From the NCBI GenBank assembly GCA_030737875.1, contig CM060912.1, positions 880,361,199-880,425,198 on the forward strand: 64,000 nt of DNA. The letters run 5' to 3'. The notes beneath the pieces were generated by a model. That model was not told where the DNA came from. It worked only from the letters and a program-made list of their open reading frames with translations, and did not search any database. Position numbers and translations under genes: made by a program. This document shows, piece after piece, positions 47,101 through 57,660 of the stretch; positions within the stretch are counted from its first letter, which is position 1; every line of letters begins with the position of its first letter. Source of the DNA: Allium sativum (lineage: Eukaryota > Streptophyta > Magnoliopsida > Asparagales > Amaryllidaceae).

Positions 47101-50100
47101 TCATTCATTTCAAATTCAGTTGACAGCTTACATTTTAGCTTCTCAATTTCATATTTGCAAGTTGATGCAATGACCATATCATCTACATATAAAAGCAAAT
47201 AAATGTAAGAACCATCACATCGCCTTTTGAAATATACACAGGGATCATGTTGACTTCTTGTGTTTGGTTGATCCGACATAAAACGATCAAATCGTTTATA
47301 CCATTGTCTCGGTGATTGTTTCAAATCGTACAATGATCTTTTCAGCTTACGCACAAGATCATCTCCAGTTGAAGCTTTGAATCCACTTGTCTGAGACATA
47401 TAGATCTCCTCCTCTAAGTCTCCATGTATAAACGCAGTTTTTACATCCTTTTGAACCAAATTCGGATCATATTGTGCTACCAAAGCTAATAAGATACAAA
47501 TATAAGAGTGTTTCACAACTGGAGAGAATACTTCATTGTAGTCAATTCCCTCTTTCTGAGCATAGCCTTTTGCAACTAGCCTCGCCTTGTAGCGGATCTC
47601 ATTCTTCTTAACACCTTTCTTAGCATAACCCATTTACACCCAATCGCTTTCTTGTCCTTTGGTAGTTTGGTAAGAACTCATGTGTCATTCTTGTGAAGAG
47701 ATGTCATTTCTTTACTTATAACCTCTTTCCATTCATCACGTTCAACACTATGAATAACTTGTGTATATGTTTCAGGAATTCCTTCAGCATTAACTGATAG
47801 AGCATATGTTACACAATCTCGAAACCAACCTGGTTTCTTGATATCTCTCCTTGGTCTGTTGGTAGCAATTGATTCCTGAATACCCCTTTCTATCTCTGCT
47901 TCCTTTCCTAATTCATTCTCTGAGTCATGAATAATGCTCGGGTCTGCTGCATTTTCTTTAGTTTCATCCCCTGATTCTTCTATTTCAGGAGCAGGTTGGT
48001 CTGGAACTGTATCGTTTGGAACTTGTGTAACAACATCACATTTCACATGTTGCACATTTTTGTCCTGCTGCCGTTGTTTTCCATTGGTTTAGCATTATTT
48101 TGTTTTAACATGGTAGCTTCATTAAATGTAACATCCCTACTTATGATCATTTTCTTGTCAGCATGATCCTACAATTTGAACCCTTTGACCCCATTCTTCA
48201 CACCAACAAATATGGACTCAATAACACGTACACCAAGCTTATTGTCCTTTACATGATACCATGTAGGACAACCAAATACATGAATCAAATCAATCATAAG
48301 CAGACTTACCATACCAGACTTCCATTGGTGTTTTCCCTTTCAATGCAGATGAAGGCAATCGGTTGATAAGAAAGCATGCATAAGTAACAACCTCAGCTCA
48401 TAATGATTTGCTTAATCCAGAATTTGATAATAAACATCGTACTCTCTCTAACAGTGTATGATTCATTCTTTCTGCAACTCCATTCCGCTGTGATGTTTCT
48501 TTAACTATGAAGTGTCTCTTGATAGCCTCATCTTGACATGCTTTGTGAAATGGATCACTAGTGTACTCTCCACCATTATCTGAACGAAGCAATTTGATTT
48601 TTCTGCTTGTCTGATTCTCAACTGCTTTCTTCCATCTCACAAATATTTCCAGAACATCATTTTTCTGTCTCATAACGTACACCCATACATGCCTGGAAAA
48701 ATCATCAATAAAGGATACAAACCAATGCTTGCCTCTCAGATGGCCACATATTTCTATCATATAGAGTGCTAGTATTCGGATTTCACAAATATCAAATGCA
48801 GAATCTTCGTATCTCCGGTCAATAAATATGTGGTGTCTTGCTTTATTCTTTAAAGACGAACTTACCAAATTATATCATAAATGTTAAATATTTCCCGAGG
48901 GTCTATCAAAAATTGAGGTTGTTGTAGATCCTAAGTTTCTATGCAGCGGAAGTATACTTAGATAACATAGATATATGTATATCTATATAGTAACAAACAA
49001 AAATGTAAATAAGAGCACACAATGTTTAACGAGGTTTGGCAAATAACCTACGTCCTTGGACAAAGAGAGAGTGCTTTTATTTACCAAAATGGAGAAGCAA
49101 ACGAGAGATACAAACAAAGCTTACACAAATCTCTCATGGCAGCTGAAGCTAAACCCTTCTATTGTTTCTCTTAGTCACACACACTTCTTGCGTGAAACAG
49201 TACATATATATGACTTGGTTAACTTGGGCTTTAACTAGTATTAGGCCCACATTAAAAAAAAACATTGCATCAAAGAGTATTCAGCTGCATTAGCATTCAT
49301 CAGGCGTGCACCATAATCCACAGTTGCAACAATGTGTTCCCCAGCAGCTATCTATCGTGAATTGTCTTGCTGATATTACGGTCTAACTGAAAATAGGCAT
49401 TTTGTGGAATTTGACATTATCAAGGAAAGTGTCCAAGTGATATTTGGTCTGTCATTTTTACACGTGAAAATGAGCTATCCTCATTGTTTGTAGTTTCTGC
49501 TATCAATAATCCATGCAGAGTAAGTAAGATCCTTGGTGACCATTTGGTTTATTTTGAATTTTCTTTTTTCAACATTAATAATAACATACGAAAAGAGTGG
49601 AGGGAAGACAGAGTGGATAGAGAGGACGATGGAGGCGGCAAAGGAATGGCGGATTGTTTCTCGTATTGTTGTTATATTAAAACACAGAAAATTAAAAGAA
49701 AAAAAAAGTTGTTTTTTATTTTATACATTTGCTTCGTTTTCCAAATTGTATGTGTTCGACAATTTACATGCATTGCATACATTTTTTGTGTATATTCTTC
49801 TACGGAAGAAAATCCAAAACTAAAAAGGGCAAACCAACCATAGTCCAAGTAGTGTGTAGATAGCTATTGTGTATTTGCAAATTTTGCCTCACTTGACATA
49901 TTACAATTTAAAAAGCATGGGTAAATCCGAAAAGCTGGGACCACTTAAGTAAATAGTGTTTGTTTAAACAATGTATTGCTAGTATTTATTATTGGATGAC
50001 AAAAAGTCCATCTATGTTTGTATTACTCAAAATATATATGCGTTCTTGTTTTCACGGTTTGTCACTTATTATGCGTTGTATTGCCTTTTTTCCTTGAAAC

Positions 50101-51032
50101 AGGTCATAGGGAAATGGCATATTAGGAATCCTGTTTTGAAAAGTCTCAATGAGGAGGTTCAGGATTTGATGGATCAGTTTGATTTTTTAAGAATAGGACA
50201 CGTTGGAAGGGTACAAAATTTTACTGTCTTAAACTTTTGTTTTTCCTTTTTCTTTTTGACCATACCAGTACGTCGGCAGCGCACATATACATGTAGAATC
50301 AGTCCTTTTGCTTTCTTTTGCATTTTTCTGTTTCCCAATTTGATATGTTAAGAAGTTTGCACGACAATGGGATCTGTGAGTAGTTCATGAACCTACCCTA
50401 TGTATTCTATCTTAAATATACTGTCATTTCATTGTGTATATCTAACATATATGGTATGTATATTTTCCCCTTACTTTAGGAACATCTTTTTCTCTTAGCG
50501 CTGGTTTATTTTACTTATTCTGCATTTTAGATTTGAATGTAATGAAAAAATTAAGTTGGAGCTTTGATTTTTTGTGGAGAAAGAGCTAGCAATCTGAGTT
50601 GTGTTTTCTATGCCCTTATTTTATTTTGAATAACCATGAATTGAATCTTGAAAAAAGTTGCACATCTGTTTTGATTTTTAGTTAGCATTCCATTATTAGT
50701 ATTTTCATGGACACTTTTTAAATTTGTTGCATACTCCAATATGATTGGAAGAAAATAGAATAGCTTTTCTTTTGTACTGGATCATATATTCCTTCAATTT
50801 TTCGTAAGTAGGAGATACCAATCTCGCTTTGTAGAAGTTGAACTCATTTTATTGTAGATCTAACTGTGCTTTTGTTTATTTAAAGGAAAACAACCAAGAG
50901 GCTGACTCCGTAGCGAATAAAGCCTGCCGTCTTCCAAGTAAGAATTTCGTCATAGATCTAAAATTCTTCTGCATTGTTTTCTGATATGGTCTTAATTATG
51001 CAGATGGTTGCATCCGTGAAGATCCACAATAA
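41850..51032 (+). CDS. RNase H-fold protein (plant RNase HI-like), six exons, apparently intact
   Basis: Exons 41850-41873, 41984-42076, 44682-44825, 50103-50210, 50886-50937 and 51004-51032 give 149 residues. All five introns are GT-AG. RNase HI motifs are in order: IEFDGASKGNPGKSGAGA (Asp16), NVAEYRGLILGL (Glu56), VHVSGDSFLVYNQ (Asp80) and NQEADSVANKA (Asp130). The four acidic residues of the DEDD active site are therefore present. Family members cleave RNA in RNA-DNA hybrids, but the substrate of this small plant group is not established. There is no targeting peptide. Exon 1 is short (8 residues) and inferred from the ATG and splice sites. Intron 3 (5.3 kb) carries a Ty1/copia element. 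An alternative reading through exon 5 would end near 50986. Confidence 0.82.
42077..44681 (+). other. Intron 2 of the RNase H-like gene (2.6 kb)
   Basis: Its donor is GTTAGT and its acceptor ATACAG. It contains T-rich tracts (42975-43000), a (TA)n run at 44132-44182 and AACCAAACC-rich sequence (about 43870-44455). The last ends in GCTCACCCCTA, like a hAT MITE terminus, though a matching left end was not confirmed. The first 480 or so bases are shared with the truncated copies. Confidence 0.6.
44132..44182. repeat. (TA)n microsatellite
   Basis: About 25 uninterrupted TA units lie in intron 2 of the RNase H-like gene, after a short TG run. Confidence 0.95.
45299..45482 (+). repeat. Host intron segment, copy 1 (also at 48737-48922)
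   Basis: This starts AGATGGCCACATATTTCT and ends GAGGTTGC just before the first copia LTR. A diverged copy of the same segment lies immediately before the second LTR, which is not expected for a simple insertion. Confidence 0.75.
45483..46004 (-). repeat. Copia LTR, left copy (3' LTR)
   Basis: It is bounded by TGTAGATC and CCACA, with the polypurine tract GAGGTGGAGAAT (minus strand, 46005-46017) directly adjacent. A tandem duplication of about 137 bp (about 45633-45768 and 45769-45905) makes it longer than the other LTR. Confidence 0.82.
46213..46746 (-). pseudogene. Copia RNase H domain
   Basis: This is an open frame of 177 codons ending the polyprotein. It has the block GYADSYYAGDLDKRHSTTDY, then GGPICWRSILQSTVAMSTTE and KEAIWLQGLL, and after it DQVHHARTKHINVRYHFIRE, all standard for Ty1/copia RNase H. 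The usual SDYAGD aspartate is Tyr here (SYYAGD). The link to RT at 46747-46934 is in shifted frames (MRWCVHDLTYHM-like sequence). Confidence 0.85.
46935..47633 (-). pseudogene. Copia reverse transcriptase
   Basis: Open over 232 codons, it contains YKARLVAKGYAQKEGIDY, then EVFSPVVK, DVKTAFIHGDLEEEIYM, LYDLKQSPRQWYKRFD and the active-site YLLLYVDDMVIA, followed by FEMNDLGDAKKILDMEI. The YVDD box is intact. It would copy copia RNA into DNA but is separated from RNase H by frameshifts and has no upstream gag or protease. Confidence 0.9.
47678..48736 (-). pseudogene. Copia integrase, C-terminal and core part
   Basis: The core (about 48400-48736) has FVSFIDDFSRHVWVYVM, then LLRSDNGGEYTS and the QRNGVAERMNHTLLERVRC block, which carries the catalytic region of copia integrases. 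The C-terminal linker (47678-48055) is acidic and has RPRRDIKKPGWF, usual just before RT. Frames are broken between 48056 and 48397. The start of integrase is replaced at about 48737 by duplicated host sequence. Confidence 0.82.
48923..49322 (-). repeat. Copia LTR, right copy, with solo-LTR-like flanks
   Basis: TGTAGATCCTAAG to CCATAATCCACA, 400 bp, is flanked by GTTGT (48918-48922) and GTTGC (49323-49327). No primer site lies next to its inner edge. The host segment (48737-48922) that precedes the left LTR lies there instead. Confidence 0.8.
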
Positions 51033-51540
51033 ACGCTCACATATGAAATCTAACAAAATAGCAACTTTCATATGAAATCCATTTTGAAAGCAGAACTGGA
51101 CATTTGCTTGTTCAGTTAACCCTATTTCTAGTGTTGAAGTACCTTGTTTTGCTGTGTTCATGAACAGAGCTATATGATACTCTTTCTCATGTTGATATTT
51201 TGTTGGGTTCAAGCTTTTATTTTGGAAGGTGCATATGGAATGAACATATGTTTTATGTTTTATACATGAAAATAACATCCTTAGTTTTTTGTTTATTACA
51301 TAAGCAATTACTGCTTACTTTTACATGATCATATATTGGTCCGAAAGAAGTTAAGGTATGGACCGATGGGCTAGCTCGTTAGGACACTTAGGGATGATAT
51401 TGAAAATGATTGTTCAAGGGATTAAATGTGTACCTTCATTGTTGGTTATTTAGTTGTAAGGACACACTTCAAAAATAATCAGATCAATGGACAATTAAGT
51501 CTAATAATTTTTTTGGTAACTTTGTCTTTTAAAAGAAATT
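51033..51540. other. 3' flank of the RNase H-like gene
   Basis: This is AT-rich sequence directly after the stop codon and probably includes the 3' UTR. AATAAA occurs right at the stop (51028-51033), which would be unusually early for polyadenylation. No other gene is seen. Confidence 0.4.
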
Positions 51541-51542
51541 AC

Positions 51543-51970
51543 TCTTCAATTGGGGTTTCTAGCCTTAAGGACAAAATGAACTAAAAATTGTTTCATAAAC
51601 ACAAAGGGGCAAAATTTTATCCGTAAGGACAAACTTTAGTGTAAAAGGAAGAATTCAGGATTCCACTATAATTCATTTTTTTACACTAATATTTGTCCTT
51701 ATAGACAAAATTTTAACATCATGTCTTTATGGAACAATTTTTTGTTTATTTTGTCCTTCAGGGTATTTCTCTGTTTTGGGTTTCAATATACCTAAAAACA
51801 ATTTACACTTAGATTTACTTTCGAACCATTCCTATTTAAAATGGGACTTCGCTTTTAAAAACCATTGTTTATAAAATAACATTGATTTTTGATGTTTTTT
51901 AAAAATAACACTAAATTATAAGTGTATTTTTAAAAACCATTGTCCTTGAGGCTAGAAGCCCCAATTGAAA
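51543..51970. mobile_element. Fold-back MITE-like element (about 430 bp)
   Basis: The ends TTCAATTGGGGTTTCTAGCC and, inverted, GGCTAGAAGCCCCAATTGAA are long inverted repeats continuing with AAGGACAA. A second inner inverted pair (about 51610-51645 and 51685-51720: GGACAAACTTTAGTGTAAAA against TTTTTACACTAATATTTGTCC) makes almost the whole element fold back on itself. I could not fix a target duplication. Confidence 0.7.
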
Positions 51971-53045
51971 ACAGTGTTTAAATTACATTGATTTTTGACT
52001 TTCTTTAATAATACACTTATAATTATAATTCTCTTTAAAAGTAACATTTTAAAGAGATTTTTAAAAGTGTTTCTTTCAAATATGTTAAATGTGAAACCAA
52101 TCATAAGTTCGAGTTATTGAAGTTTAAAGTTTTCGAGACGGATACGGAAAGAAAATTTCCATAAACTATATCGCTTATATGGAAAATATTATGTATACTC
52201 TTATCACTAGATGTTGAAGTGTGAAACTTTTCCTTATCTCGTAGATAGAGAACATTATTTTTAACTTTCCTAGCAACATTTTTAACCGAGAGATAATACA
52301 GGTTTGGGGTCGATAAGTTGTGGTAAGAAAATGTATACCAATTTCCAGAAATGATCCTTTTGAATATTCCTAATAGTTAGTCTAAAAACTATTGGTTCGG
52401 CTCTCCTGAGTTGTATCGTCAAATTAAAACGATTAGCTTTGATATCTTTTATCGCAAATGACTAGATCCGGAAAACGAATGGACGTTTAGATGTGTTGGG
52501 TTGCTTCTATTAGCGTGATTTCACATCAACTCTATGCTAGTTTAAGTTGCATATGCATGAAATACGAAGTACTCGAATGCTTGGTTAGGTAGGTGGGGTC
52601 CGGTAGGTACTTTTCCTCAAAAAGTTGAGTTCTTAAGTATATTTTAGAGGTATACTTTCTGGTTAATTTGGTGCACATCCCTATTCAATTGTTGGAAATT
52701 CATTTTCTTCTCCTTTGATTCAAAATTTATAAGTTTTTCTATTTTAATTGCATTGAGAAATTATACAAAACCTTCACGATGTTTAATATCTGAATCCATG
52801 GTGAGATAATTAGACGATGTTGTAAGTGGCATATTCTGTACTAAGTGGTGTGGTGCTATACATTCATGAAAATTAACGTTTTCTTATTTGATCCAATTTT
52901 TTGGATCAGTTTGTTTGCTACCATCGGGAAGTGTCATGCGCTCTTCTCCATGTGTTATTGTTCTATTATTTCTTTTATGTTGTCATTCTTGTACATGGTA
53001 TTCGTTCCTCGTTTATTTTCAGCATTCTTGATTTATGTTGGTGCT

Positions 53046-53135
<90 letters not shown>

Positions 53136-55167
53136 GTTATCTTGAAGAAAAACTCATTCCTTGATTAGTAGTGTGGTGGCACAAAATTATTTCATGTTTC
53201 ATTTATTTATTTAAATCTTCTCATGTTGGTTTTCTAGACGAACTTATGTGTTATTTCATTATAAAGCTTGGGTCAGACCAAGCATGTTTCCAGGTTGTCG
53301 TCAGTTGGATATGGAGCTCATAGTGCAGAGTTAGATGTCAACCTATCATAATATTTATGTTTTCGTTCTGTTATATTTACCTGTCAGCATTTGCAAGGTC
53401 AAATTTTATAACAGTCCATCCGACGAGATTTATTTCTAACACTAATATTCATTGTATTTTGGAGTAGCAGATCATTTTTCTTTTTTATTATTATATATTA
53501 TCATTTCCATTGTGAGATTATGTGTTTCGTTTGTTCTTTTTTCCTTTAAACCTTAATAATCTTTGTTCTCGACGATTGGATGTTCGACATTTAAATATAG
53601 TGTAGTATTTGATGTCGACTTTCAATGGTTGAATGGTGGGTCGTTAAAGAATTATTGTTTTCTATGGTAATCATGGGTTGTTATTCTTCGATACGATCGA
53701 TAACGTAATTTTGAAAGTAATTTTATAACACTTATCTATGTACATTCTTATTACAAGCATTCAATTACAAACATTAATGCTAAATACACTTTTCTTTTTC
53801 ATTTATGTCTATTAGCAAGTAAAACTATAATGAAGCAGAATTATAATGTGAAAACATGTTGAGTTATGTCTTTCATAGAAAAATGTTACTTTACTATTGT
53901 CGGTATAATAATTATTAGGTTATCAGTATACCAGCCTTTAGTATGCCAGTCTATAATTGTAAGATTTTAAGTCTAATAGTAAAAACGGTAAAATAACGGT
54001 ATTTGTACAATAGTAACCGAACTATTACCGCAATAACGACCTTATCCATTTTTGTGTTTCACACATTTGATAAATCAAATGCAAAAACGTAAAAAAATTG
54101 CTACCAAGGGCATCAAGTATCCAACCTCATGTAGGACTCAACGCCTAAAATTGGAATTTTCTAGGTTTACCGAGAAAACAAATAAATTTATGAATACTTG
54201 AATAAAGGAAAAAAATCATCATTTGAGAAAAATAATACCTTTTAAATTTCAACATTGTATATGGCACGACACCTAATAGAAATTAGTTCTTTGAGTGTGT
54301 ATACTAGAATACTTGATCTAGGTTTCATATTTGACATAGTTTTATTTTAATAAATACTTTATATTTTATTTATTCTGACATTTCCATCATACATCCACAT
54401 AAGTCTAACCATATTATTGTACTTGTGTGATTATTGTACTTAATTAGATGTAAATCATTTTGGAATGTCGTGTACAATGTACTTTTTAAGATGATTATAA
54501 ATACAACTGATTTACTTAAAAAGAAAAGGGCTATATATTTATTCTAGTTAAAAGAAGATTGCATTATGTATATGCTGAATAAGATTTAGAAAACAATCAT
54601 CTAACTAGCATGAATCCCATATGACACAAAAGGAAAGTAAATAAATGGGGCGATAAAATTACTTTACATTTTAAAACTTTAATTCTACTAAAATATGTAA
54701 TTTTTTTTAGAAATATTAAATCTTAGATCTAGGTTGATATCACGTGGTGAAACTCTAACACAAGAGTTGAACAGAGCATGATAAGTTATTTCCTAAATTA
54801 ATAAGAAAACCAAACTATTTTTCTAGAGTATTGAAGAGGTTTTGCATGACCAACTCACAACATGCAAACATAGATTTGTAAAGCTACAAATTAACTAAAG
54901 ATTTTATTCTCAATCCTTTCTATCATCATTATACACCAATATATAGATTTGCAATTTGATTTTTTTCTTTAGAATCAATTAACTACAAAACAATCAAGCA
55001 AGAAAAAAAGGTAATGCCTTCATGTAGGCCGTGTGGTAGATCTGGGTGCCTAGGTAATTCGAACCCTTTTTGTATTTCTACCTATTAATATAACAAGAAG
55101 TAATCGATAGTTGCATGTGATCTACACATACATTTAATAAAAAAACGAGATTAAAAGCTAAACATAT
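51971..55167. other. Intergenic DNA
   Basis: AT-rich DNA with no ORF of recognisable content. It holds a (TA)n(TG)n microsatellite at 53049-53135. The ORFs at 52845-53168 arise by reading through that repeat. Confidence 0.6.
53049..53135. repeat. (TA)n(TG)n compound microsatellite
   Basis: About 14 TA units run directly into about 29 TG units, without interruption. Confidence 0.97.
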
Positions 55168-55389
55168 GATGCGGACAAGTCAAGGTGGCCAGAGCTTGTG
55201 GGGATGAAAGCATCAGAAGCAAAGAAGATAATTGAGAGGGAAAATCCTTTGGTCAAGGTTGTGTAATTCGACTGCCATAATAAGAGGACTCGTATATGTT
55301 GTTGCAACCGCGTTATTCTTCTCTTGAACTATGAGGATCGTGCTCATCTTGATAATGGCACCGTCTGCCAAGTACCAATTGTTGGATGA
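55168..55389 (+). pseudogene. Potato type I serine protease inhibitor (PR-6 family) remnant
   Basis: One frame reads ADKSRWPELVGMKASEAKKI followed by IERENPLVKVV, the hallmark N-terminal half of potato-inhibitor-I proteins (WPELVG and the helix before the reactive loop). It then continues, after a TAA at about 55264-55266, to CNRVILLLNYE and the end QVPIVG, which is the family C-terminus. Both halves are in the same frame, so a single nonsense change in or near the reactive loop breaks it. No in-frame ATG lies directly upstream; a first exon may be missing. Intact members inhibit chymotrypsin- or subtilisin-like proteases in plant defence. Confidence 0.75.
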
Positions 55390-55799
55390 GTTACTAGTTA
55401 AATGTTTTCAATTTAGTACTGGATCATTCAATCTTTACAACTATGGCAATAAAAGAATAAAGAGTATCCGATGTCAAGTTTCCCTTTAGAATGAATGTTC
55501 ATTTTAGTTTGTATTTTTGTTTTTACTAGCTAGCGCATCCAAATCTTTTTAGATAGTCACTCCTTTGATTAGGAACTTAATCAAGTCTATCTATTACTTA
55601 AACCTTAAACCAGTATATATTATCTACTAATGTGGCACTCCTTTCTTTTATTTCAAAATGATGAGGCGTGCCTCATCCACTCTTTTATCCACTTGTTTCT
55701 TCCTTTTAACACGTTTGAAAGAACACGTTTCAGAAAACCACTTAACTTCTTCTGCCTCTTCGTTTTCTTCATTCCACAAATTTCTCTTTACGCCAAACC

Positions 55800-55855
<56 letters not shown>

Positions 55856-56631
55856 GTCTTCTTTACAGCTTTTATTAGAACCAATAATTCTAATCGATTC
55901 TAGGGATGTTTGAGCCATTTTTGATGTAAGCATGTTTGGAAGTAAATGGAGGAGAATAGAGCATTGACCAATATTTTCAATCTAGAAGGAAATGTGATTT
56001 CATCTAATAATACCTAAAAGACATGATCTATTTTACTTTTATTATCTCTCGCGGAAGACAATGATGATCTAGACTACCATAATGACACACCAATTCATCT
56101 AGTAATTATAATGGTGAACATTTGGTTCCTCCAATTATTTTCTAAATTGATACGTTGAAAATCATTTTTGAAACATGTTTTAAATTACACATTATTTTTA
56201 GTTTTAGTAAAAATTAATCATTTCTTTATGGTAAATTGGATCTGAATGATAACCGTATGTTTCTTTGACTAAAACAAATTATTCTAATTTTTTATAAAAA
56301 ATTCAAATATTGGTAGAGTTTTTTTTTAAAGAAATTGAGTACTTATATACAAATTTGGAAAGTATATATCATATTGTCATGACAAAGGGATCCGATCAAA
56401 TCGAACTCATAACATCTTGCTTCCCGCTTCGATGTCTTAACCAGTCGAAACAAAGATGTTTGTCTAATATTTGATGAGTTCTCAGAAAATATCATAAAAT
56501 CTAAAAATATGAGTTTTAAAATAATACATTTTTTAAGGAATTGGCTGTGTATTTTAAAACTTAAAATAGTGCATTATAAATCTTCCTTTATGGTATCAGG
56601 TAGCTTACCTATTAAACTGAATTTGAATTTG
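55390..56631. other. Intergenic DNA with (TA)n
   Basis: Nothing recognisable except the microsatellite at 55801-55852. The two 81-82 codon ORFs at 55630-55903 run through it. Confidence 0.55.
55801..55852. repeat. (TA)n microsatellite
   Basis: About 25 TA units. Confidence 0.97.
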
Positions 56632-57060
56632 AATTTGGTCCTTTAGATTAGTGGTGGAGGATTTGCTTAAGTCGATGAGGCAACATCAATTATGTCATAC
56701 TTTAATCCAATGCTAATGCTACTTTAACCTCAAATGTATAGGCCAATTGATACGGCCATGTTACCAGTCGTTCGATTTTATTTGTTCTTTGATTCCTTTC
56801 CTGTATTTTTAGTTCTGCACAATTTGATCAATTTTATTTGGACCTTATAACGTTCCCTCATTCTAACGATCTTAGTGGCTGGCCATAAATCAGAAGGCAC
56901 CCACGATTAATACAACGGTTAACAGTGTCATACTAAAAAAAAGTAAAAAAGGGTAAATTGAATACAACGGTCAAGTAACGAACTAAGTCATGCTCCTTGA
57001 TGAAAGCACGTGTCCATTTTTAAGTGCAATGTGTACGAAAACCCCTCATGCTTTTAAAAT

Positions 57061-57413
57061 CATACTATTTTTTTTTGATTTGACCACCTTTTAAAAACTT
57101 ATTACTGAAATAGCCTAGTTTTAAAACTTATTACGGCCGTAGCCTGTTTTTGGTCACATCAGCCAAAACGGTTATTTTTATTTGCTCCATTTCAAATGCC
57201 GCAATGTGCTCCATTTGAGATGCCGCACAAGGTACAAAAATTATGCTTCATTTGAAATGTCGTAGTGTGCTCCATTTGAAATGGAGCAAATATAAATAAC
57301 CGTTTTGGCTGATGTGACTAAAATCAGGCTATGACCGTAATAAGTTTTAAAACTAGGCTATTTTAGTAATAAAATTTCTAAATGTGGCCAAATCGAAAAA
57401 AATCCTACTATTT
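57061..57413. mobile_element. MITE (333 bp) with about 150-bp inverted arms and a 10-bp target duplication
   Basis: The arms begin TTTTTTGATTTGACCACC and, from the other side, ATTTTTTTCGATTTGGCCAC. They continue with AAAATAGCCTAGTTTTAAAA-type matches and CAGCCAAAACGGTTATTT, so nearly the whole element is a hairpin. Flanks CATACTATTT (57061-57070) and CCTACTATTT (57404-57413) are duplicated; the intact gene has one copy (CATAGTATTT, about 41790). The duplication length suggests a Mutator-like family. Confidence 0.85.
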
Positions 57414-57569
57414 ATTATAAAATCAAATTTGAACTTTTAGGATAGAACCCTATACTCGATAATTGTGAAAAATGGCTTTCAACGGGAACAATATGTGTAT
57501 TTACAGTTTGAATCCTATTTCTTTGGTCCTTCATTACTTCTCTTTTGAATGAATCGGTATATGAGTCCG

Positions 57570-57580
57570 GTATGTGTGTG

Positions 57581-57657
<77 letters not shown>

Positions 57658-57660
57658 ATG
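57570..57660. repeat. (TA)n(TG)n microsatellite in intron 1 of copy B
   Basis: About 25 TA and 10 TG units occur where the intact gene has only the short ATACGTATATATGTGTAT. Confidence 0.95.

Larger units (their letters stand above)
45478..49327 (-). mobile_element. Rearranged Ty1/copia retrotransposon in intron 3 of the RNase H-like gene
   Basis: The LTRs at 45483-46004 and 48923-49322 (TGTAGATC ... CCACA on the + strand) flank minus-strand RNase H, RT and part of the integrase. The integrase-RT order identifies Ty1/copia. Gag, protease, the start of integrase and the primer site are missing. In their place is a second copy of the host segment that precedes the left LTR. GTTGC flanks the left LTR, and GTTGT / GTTGC flank the right LTR as if it were a solo LTR. 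The best reading is illegitimate recombination between a complete element and a solo-LTR allele. Confidence 0.82.

Noticed and set aside
48737..48868. Extension of the copia integrase frame past 48737
   Set aside because: The extra residues come from the host segment that also lies before the left LTR, so the open frame there is by chance.
52845..53168. Open frames of 87-107 codons with Ile-Tyr and Cys-Val runs
   Set aside because: They are produced by reading the (TA)n(TG)n microsatellite. The same applies to 55630-55903, 57534-57731 and 58465-58761.
55010..55075. Possible tRNA-derived SINE (AATTCGAACCC)
   Set aside because: No A box at the right distance, no poly-A or target duplication, and a single short B-box-like motif is not enough.
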